Shown here: positions 44,601 through 48,834 of the stretch, one piece after another
Layout of the letters: each line of letters starts with the position of its first letter
Position numbering within the stretch: position 1 is the stretch's first letter
Assembly: GCA_028292505.1 (NCBI GenBank)
Contig: JAQGMF010000022.1
Location: forward strand, 1-48,834
Source: Rhodocyclales bacterium
GTDB taxonomy: Bacteria; Pseudomonadota; Gammaproteobacteria; Burkholderiales; Rhodocyclaceae
Reading direction: 5' to 3'
DNA length: 48,834 bases
The notes under the pieces: generated by a model
What the model was told of the DNA's origin: nothing
Databases searched by the model: none
What the model saw: only the letters and a program-made list of their open reading frames with translations
Translations under genes and position numbers: made by a program

Positions 44601-47600
44601 CTCGAAGCCACGGTGGCCACCACGCTCACCCAAGCCGTGAACCTGCAACAGGACGACGCGGGTGGGCGGCTCTTTGGCGGCGCGGGCAATGACACGCTAC
44701 ACGGCGGCAGCGGCGATGACACCCTCGCAGGACATCTGGGTAATGACACTCTGCTGGGCGGAGATGGCAACGACACCTACGAATACACCTTTGGCGACGG
44801 CATCGACGACATCCGGGACAGCGGTGGCGACAATGACGTGCTGCGCTTCATGGCAGGCATTGCGCCACAGGACATCAAGCTCGAACGCTTTGGCAACTTC
44901 CTGAAACTGACTAACGTACAGGATGGAGGTTTCATCGACCTGCAGGACTACTTCGCCCACACCGACGGCAGCACCCGCATCGAACAAATCCAGTTCGCTG
45001 ATGGCACCATTTGGCAATACGCCGATATCCAGGCGCGCATGCCCGTTGCCACCGACAACAACGACAGCCTGCTCGGCTATGCCAGCGACGACCTCATCAA
45101 TGGGCTCGGCGGCAACGACAGCCTCGACGGCTACGACGGTAACGACAGCCTGTACGGTGGCAGTGGTGACGATTCCCTTTCCGGCGGCAATGGCAACGAC
45201 CTCGTCGATGGCGGCAGTGGCAACGACAAACTCTTCGGCTACAGTCTGACTAACCCCAACGAATCTGGGCAAGACACCCTCACTGGCGGCACCGGCACCG
45301 GCAGCGACACCCTCTACGGCGGCCAGGGCAATGACCTCTACCTCTTCAACCGTGGTGACGGTTCCGACCTCCTTTACGAAACGCCCAACACCAACGGCAC
45401 CGCAAGCACCGACACCCTGCGCCTGGGCGCCGGCATCCTGCCCACCGATCTTGCCGCCTTCCGCACTGGCAGCACCGACAACGACCTCACCCTCGTCATC
45501 GACGGCAGCGCCGACCAGATCGTCATCAACAACTACTTCGGCAGTGATGACACCCAGATCGAACGCATCGAATTTGACAACGGCAACACCGCCATCCCGG
45601 CCTGGGGTGCGGCCGACATCCTCGCCCACCTGCAGAGCGGCACACCAAACGCCATGACGGGCACTGCGGGCAATGACACCTTCATCGTCGACGACGAGCG
45701 CGACACCATCACCGAAGCGGCCAATGGGGGCACGGATACTGTACAGAGCAGCCGCTCCTTCACGCTACCGGCCAACGTCGAGAACATCACCCTCACCGGC
45801 GTGCTCAACAGCAGCGCCACCGGCAACGCGCTCGACAACATCCTGCGCGGCAATGCCAACGACAACATCCTCGACGGGCAGGGCGGCAATGACACCGCTT
45901 ACGGCGGCAAGGGCAATGACACCTACATCAATGACAATAACATAATCGAACTGCCCGGCGAAGGGATCGATATCTGGCTTAGTCCTTCGGGCGGCATCCT
46001 GCCTGACAATGTCGAGATCCTCGATATGCGTAGCGCCACGCGCAATGGCTACTATCCTGCCGTCGCCACTGGCAACAGCCTGGACAATGTACTGATCAGT
46101 GGCGCCAGTCGCGATGTGCTGGATGGCGGCGCGGGCGCCGACACAATGATCGCAGGCTTTGGGGGCGAGTTCGTCTACGTCGACAATCCGGGGGACCGCA
46201 TCCTGGGTTTCGCCGGCACCGTCATCAGCAGCATCGACTACAACCTTGGCAACACCGCATACAACCTGGTTTTGACCGGCAATGCGGTCATTGGAATTGG
46301 CAACGAGCATGACAACGTCCTGGACGGCACCGGCTCGGACGCGGCCAACACGTTTTATGGCGGCGCCCGCAACGACACCTACTACCTGGGGGTGGGCGAC
46401 CGGGCCGTCGAATTGGCAGGCGAAGGCAATGACATCGTCGTGATCGCTGCAGGAACGGCGACGCAATATGCCCTGGCTGACTTCGCCAATATCGAGAACC
46501 TGAGAGCGACGGATGCGCTGGGCGCCGTGACCCTGTCGGGCGACGCTGGCAACAACGTACTGACCGGCAATAGCTATGACGACACCCTGCAAGGCGGACA
46601 GGGCAATGACACCTTGTACGGTGGCGGAGGTTCGGACACCTACCGGTTTGCCCTGGGCGATGGGGCGGATACGATCTACCAGGCCAATGGGGGCACGCTG
46701 CAATTGACCGGTATCGACCCCGCAGATATCAGCGTGGTGCGCAACGGCGACGATCTGCAACTGACGCATGCCGATGGTTCTGACCAGATTACGCTTTTGT
46801 CATGGTACGTGGGGAGTACCTATCAGCTCAATCAAGTCACGTTTGACGATGGTGAGACGTGGAGCCCGCAGCAACTCTCGACCTGGGGAAGAACGCTCGT
46901 TGGCACGGGCTATGACGATGTGCTGACTGCTACCCCAGGATACTATCAGCTCGGTGATACGTTACTGGGCGGCGCTGGCAACGACACGTTAACCGGTTCA
47001 TATGCAGACGATTATTTTGAGGGCGGGAGTGGCGATGACATGCTCGTCGGAGGCGGCGGGATCGATGCCTTTGGTTACCAGCTCGGCGACGGGAACGACA
47101 CCATCGAAGGCGACCGCAACCGGGCGGTGCTTCGCGTGGGCGCGGGCATTGCGCACGGCGACGTATCGTTCCTGGTGCAGGGTGGTGACGTGGATGTCGT
47201 ATTCAGTCAGGCGGGCAGCGAAGTCGGACGCATTACCCTCGCCGGGCAATTGGCGACTGCGCTCGACGCCTACCACGAACTGCCAGGCATCAGCCGGATC
47301 TACCTGGCCGATGGCACCGAATGGAGCGCGGCGGCCATTGCCCAGGCCGTCACGGTCGGCGGCGAAGCGCCACCCGCGCTGATTGCGCCGCTTGGCGATG
47401 TCTCCCTGACGCAAGACACGCCGTTCTCGATCGTCTTGCCAGCCAACGCATTCAGCGACACCGACGTGGGCGACAGCCTGAGCTATACCCTCACTGCAGG
47501 CGATGGCAAGCCCTTGCCGAACTGGGTTACGTGGGATGCCACCACGCGTACCCTGAGTGGCACACCCAACAATAACGACGTCGGCAGTTTGAGCCTGCGC

Positions 47601-48834
47601 TGGACGGCAGAAGACAGGCTTGGCGCGCGCATGTCCGACACTTTCAATCTCAATGTCGCGAATGTGAATGATGCGCCCGTCATGAATTTCGGCGAGGGTG
47701 ACGATATCTATTTCGATCAAGGCTCGTTTGTTGATTTGAGTCCCATGTTCTACGACATCGATGTGGGGGACACGCTCACCGGAATGGCCCGTCTGGCCAG
47801 CGGCGCGGTCTTGCCTGCGTGGCTGCACTTCGATCCTGCGACGATGGGATTGAGCGGCACACCAGGCAATGCTGAGGTGGGAAACTATGACATCCGTATG
47901 ACGGCAACCGACCTGGCGGGCGCGACCACTTCGGGTACGTTCAATCTGCATATTGCGAACGTCAATGACGCGCCCGTCGTTGCGCTACCGGTACCGGATC
48001 AGAATGCAGTGGAAGGCAACACTTTTACTTACGTGCTACCGGCCAGTACTTTTACCGACGTCGACGTGGGCGACGTGCTCAAGTACAGCGCCACGCTCGG
48101 CGATGGCAGTGCTTTGCCGAGCTGGCTGAAGTTCACCGCGAGCACGCGCACCTTCAGCGGCAAGCCGCCGGCGGGTAGCCACGGACTCTTGAACATAGCA
48201 GTGACAGCCAAGGATATCGCCGGAGCGAGTGTCTCGGACACTTTCCAGCTGACGATCAGTGTTCTCAACCATGCGCCTGTCGCGGTCGCCGACACCAAGG
48301 CTGCGACAGAAGATGTGGCTGTCACGACAACGGCATTAACCGGCGTGCTTGCCAACGACACCGATGCGGATGTGGGTGACACCAAGACCGTCTCGGCCGT
48401 GAGCTTCAGTACGACGGCCGGCACAGTCGGCAGTGCGCTTGCCGGCACTTACGGCACGCTCACGCTTGCTGCCGATGGCTCGTACACCTACCTCGCCAAC
48501 AAGAGCGCCGCCGAAGCGCTCAAAGCTGGACAGACGGCTACCGAAGCTTTCAACTACACCGTGAAGGATGCTGCAGGCGCCAGCAGCGCAACGACATTGA
48601 CATTCACCATTACGGGAACGAATGACGCGCCGGTCGCGGTGGCCGACACGAAGGCAGCCCTCGAAGATGTCAGTGTCACCACGACAGCCGCAACGGGCGT
48701 GCTCGCCAACGACACCGATGCGGATGTGGGTGATACGAAGACCGTCTCGGCCGTGAGCTTCGGCGCGACGGTGGGCACCCTCGGCAGCGCATTGAATGGC
48801 ACCTACGGCACACTCACGCTCAATGCGGATGGTT
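41673..48834 (+). CDS. Giant RTX protein with N-terminal lysozyme-like domain (3' end beyond window)
   Basis: One uninterrupted frame of at least 2,387 codons, still open at the window edge. Residues about 10-208 resemble GH24/T4-type muramidases: Glu28 in VTAENP, then FEGTSIAIGYGYDL (like the EG...TIGIGH core), SLVYNGRL (139-146) and GYAKRAYIESQVFGLY near 190-205 (like the 'KRR..E..LF' end). The usual catalytic Asp position seems to be His37. From about residue 325 come RTX nonapeptides (GGxGNDxLx) in several arrays, with at least three interspersed calcium-binding-related domains (for example IKLERFGNFLKL...IEQIQFADGTIW). Cadherin-like domains and VCBS repeats follow. Such proteins are exported by type I secretion through a C-terminal signal, which would lie outside the window. 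Codon composition switches at about 42470 from A+T-rich to G+C-rich. No secretion genes are nearby. Confidence 0.9.
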   Translation, partial: MITFHSAAADYVFGSYVNDRRRLLVTAENPNSRLDAHFEGTSIAIGYGYDLLQHTNQQVIAALGFVGVVLTATQLSLLNQARANSGIRAQIAGQLNLQLASTADANTLLDHVLLTDYEATLNRIMPGIPDSRERLALISLVYNGRLQNYNGVMPVLTNLRQAFAQQNRAEAWYVIRYMSSYAQNTINSNGYAKRAYIESQVFGLYEDPAAISADDAKEVYVTLSTHRNEIMQHEALYGVPPDGTSSARNMIREANNSPLSQVATVQTLTEALTPARDAFVTWANTQHGAGAPEISASTDATAIYYKEPEKTGEGVFMNATADESLPGNVNNNLLVGSAGDDSLYGGAGNDYLLGQAGNDQLDGGSGNDTLVGGDGDDNLTGGAGSDTLVGGTGNDLYVFGMGDGNDTIIDAREADGKQHGLLRFGDDLATGAFIKEEGGASAKSADKKFTLIGNTLTSLDGTSMTLTDFTDGDFGIKLFDAPIAVSKPIVDDSHPILGDYTPATPAATDALGNPVLDLTQPDPTRADTLLDSAGNDHILSGGGNDTINAVRGGDDLIEGGKGNDTLNGGAGNDWIAGGADRDLIEGGADNDVLFGGEIDTTAPTQGLGFGGTTTGGDYGDFINGASGNDILIGSELADALIGGDGNDLILGGAGHDIIFGDSNYDSASINWQVRGLPQAYEAADSTTPGWSNGIGLTSDSLTGSNNVGTGNDTIYGGSGGDLIFAGRGNDLVFGESGSDAINGGAGDDYLYGGDGDDAILGDGGGPVADQGNDFIDLGDGVTQQAAHGEGGNDTVLGGNTLDTLYGEDGADYLDGKGGSDTLYGGDGNDTLIGGAGADFLYGGAGDDLYVSLDAGDTVSDLAGNSTFLFDFASKLASDGGVGSSASAPAGAATISGSAALSMAALTLAVGSTSTPAAAATTATTVATNPGDSLALSMASDQTTLQVDLGGDFILNIQNALFGTQASLQFTNGVQLDLEATVATTLTQAVNLQQDDAGGRLFGGAGNDTLHGGSGDDTLAGHLGNDTLLGGDGNDTYEYTFGDGIDDIRDSGGDNDVLRFMAGIAPQDIKLERFGNFLKLTNVQDGGFIDLQDYFAHTDGSTRIEQIQFADGTIWQYADIQARMPVATDNNDSLLGYASDDLINGLGGNDSLDGYDGNDSLYGGSGDDSLSGGNGNDLVDGGSGNDKLFGYSLTNPNESGQDTLTGGTGTGSDTLYGGQGNDLYLFNRGDGSDLLYETPNTNGTASTDTLRLGAGILPTDLAAFRTGSTDNDLTLVIDGSADQIVINNYFGSDDTQIERIEFDNGNTAIPAWGAADILAHLQSGTPNAMTGTAGNDTFIVDDERDTITEAANGGTDTVQSSRSFTLPANVENITLTGVLNSSATGNALDNILRGNANDNILDGQGGNDTAYGGKGNDTYINDNNIIELPGEGIDIWLSPSGGILPDNVEILDMRSATRNGYYPAVATGNSLDNVLISGASRDVLDGGAGADTMIAGFGGEFVYVDNPGDRILGFAGTVISSIDYNLGNTAYNLVLTGNAVIGIGNEHDNVLDGTGSDAANTFYGGARNDTYYLGVGDRAVELAGEGNDIVVIAAGTATQYALADFANIENLRATDALGAVTLSGDAGNNVLTGNSYDDTLQGGQGNDTLYGGGGSDTYRFALGDGADTIYQANGGTLQLTGIDPADISVVRNGDDLQLTHADGSDQITLLSWYVGSTYQLNQVTFDDGETWSPQQLSTWGRTLVGTGYDDVLTATPGYYQLGDTLLGGAGNDTLTGSYADDYFEGGSGDDMLVGGGGIDAFGYQLGDGNDTIEGDRNRAVLRVGAGIAHGDVSFLVQGGDVDVVFSQAGSEVGRITLAGQLATALDAYHELPGISRIYLADGTEWSAAAIAQAVTVGGEAPPALIAPLGDVSLTQDTPFSIVLPANAFSDTDVGDSLSYTLTAGDGKPLPNWVTWDATTRTLSGTPNNNDVGSLSLRWTAEDRLGARMSDTFNLNVANVNDAPVMNFGEGDDIYFDQGSFVDLSPMFYDIDVGDTLTGMARLASGAVLPAWLHFDPATMGLSGTPGNAEVGNYDIRMTATDLAGATTSGTFNLHIANVNDAPVVALPVPDQNAVEGNTFTYVLPASTFTDVDVGDVLKYSATLGDGSALPSWLKFTASTRTFSGKPPAGSHGLLNIAVTAKDIAGASVSDTFQLTISVLNHAPVAVADTKAATEDVAVTTTALTGVLANDTDADVGDTKTVSAVSFSTTAGTVGSALAGTYGTLTLAADGSYTYLANKSAAEALKAGQTATEAFNYTVKDAAGASSATTLTFTITGTNDAPVAVADTKAALEDVSVTTTAATGVLANDTDADVGDTKTVSAVSFGATVGTLGSALNGTYGTLTLNADG
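42640..47110 (+). repeat. RTX nonapeptide arrays
   Basis: Repeated codons for GGxGNDxLx and variants, in clusters near 42670-42860, 43255-43480, 43540-43660, 43795-44220, 44665-44790, 45080-45340, 45840-45930, 46330-46380, 46560-46640 and 46965-47110. Between clusters are domains ending in FxDGTxW, typical of the haemolysin-type calcium-binding-related family. Calcium-driven folding after export is the known role of such repeats. Confidence 0.92.
47373..48272 (+). repeat. Three cadherin/dystroglycan-like (CADG) domains
   Basis: Units of about 100 codons with boundaries at 47673, 47970 and 48273, each closing on an 'NDAPV' or 'NHAPV' turn and containing DxDVGDxL, LPxWL and 'T-R-T-L-SGTP'-type words. 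Typical stalk domains of large adhesins. Confidence 0.85.
48273..48834 (+). repeat. VCBS repeats, two copies, second cut by the window end
   Basis: Period 354 bp (118 codons): copy 1 is 48273-48626, copy 2 starts at 48627. Both contain GVLANDTDADVGDTKTVSAV with almost identical codons, plus 'GTYGTLTL-ADGSYTY'. More copies probably follow outside the window. Confidence 0.92.

Noticed and set aside
42561..46769. Several long open frames antisense to, or in other frames of, the RTX region
   Set aside because: They are by-products of the repetitive G+C-rich codons (GGC, GAC, AAC) of the true frame and give only low-complexity Ala/Val/Thr/Ser-rich translations.

Overview
The window looks like a chromosomal segment of a betaproteobacterium. 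The order cannot be fixed from sequence alone; a Rhodocyclales, Burkholderiales or Nitrosomonadales relative would fit. The evidence is the mostly G+C-rich housekeeping content (prfC, sbcB, nth beside an rsxB-type ferredoxin gene, quinone-type pyrD, clpB), a phasin gene that implies polyhydroxyalkanoate granules, a DUF1841 gene, the hopanoid squalene genes hpnC-hpnD-hpnE, and intergenic REP-like palindromes. Layout: 1-4,268 carries a secreted dienelactone hydrolase, a decayed ParE-type toxin behind prfC, and an EamA permease. 4,269-7,700 has sbcB, an A+T-richer HEPN/RES-domain protein, and a RelE/HigB-type toxin-antitoxin pair whose promoter is overlapped by a perfect palindrome. 7,731-12,075 is a two-gene signalling operon: an NCS1-type permease fused to a hybrid histidine kinase, with a LuxR-type response regulator overlapping its 3' end. 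12,284-17,907 is a run of minus-strand metabolic and repair genes: HAD, DUF1841, nth, Gfo/Idh/MocA, rsxB-like, pyrD and a cation diffusion facilitator. 18,385-26,782 is a nine-gene plus-strand secretion operon with T2SS-type G, F, E and D, but with PilM/N/O/P-like inner-membrane genes and a second pseudopilin. clpB (with a heat-shock promoter) and a phasin gene follow. 30,567-32,819 encodes an exported protein with two near-identical domains, polyserine linkers and a beta-helix; it is a plausible substrate of the nearby secretion operon. 33,110-36,293 is the hopanoid operon, which contains a truncated gene remnant. A tRNA-Leu(UAG), a glycosyltransferase gene with an in-frame REP unit, and an XRE regulator follow, the last two lying between two copies of a diverged ~130-bp element. 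From about 38,900 the DNA becomes strikingly A+T-rich. Four genes for small to medium proteins with signal peptides lead by an ATGA overlap into a giant reading frame starting at 41,673 that is still open at the window end (at least 2,387 codons). Its A+T-rich first ~270 codons encode a domain resembling GH24/T4-type lysozymes. The frame then switches abruptly at about 42,470 to G+C-rich RTX calcium-binding repeats, cadherin-like domains and VCBS repeats. The most interesting hypothesis here is that this is an RTX-carried muramidase with an upstream set of periplasmic immunity or accessory proteins, arranged as an exchangeable N-terminal module on a conserved repeat carrier. That is inference: no type I secretion genes lie in the window, and the lysozyme assignment rests on motif reading.
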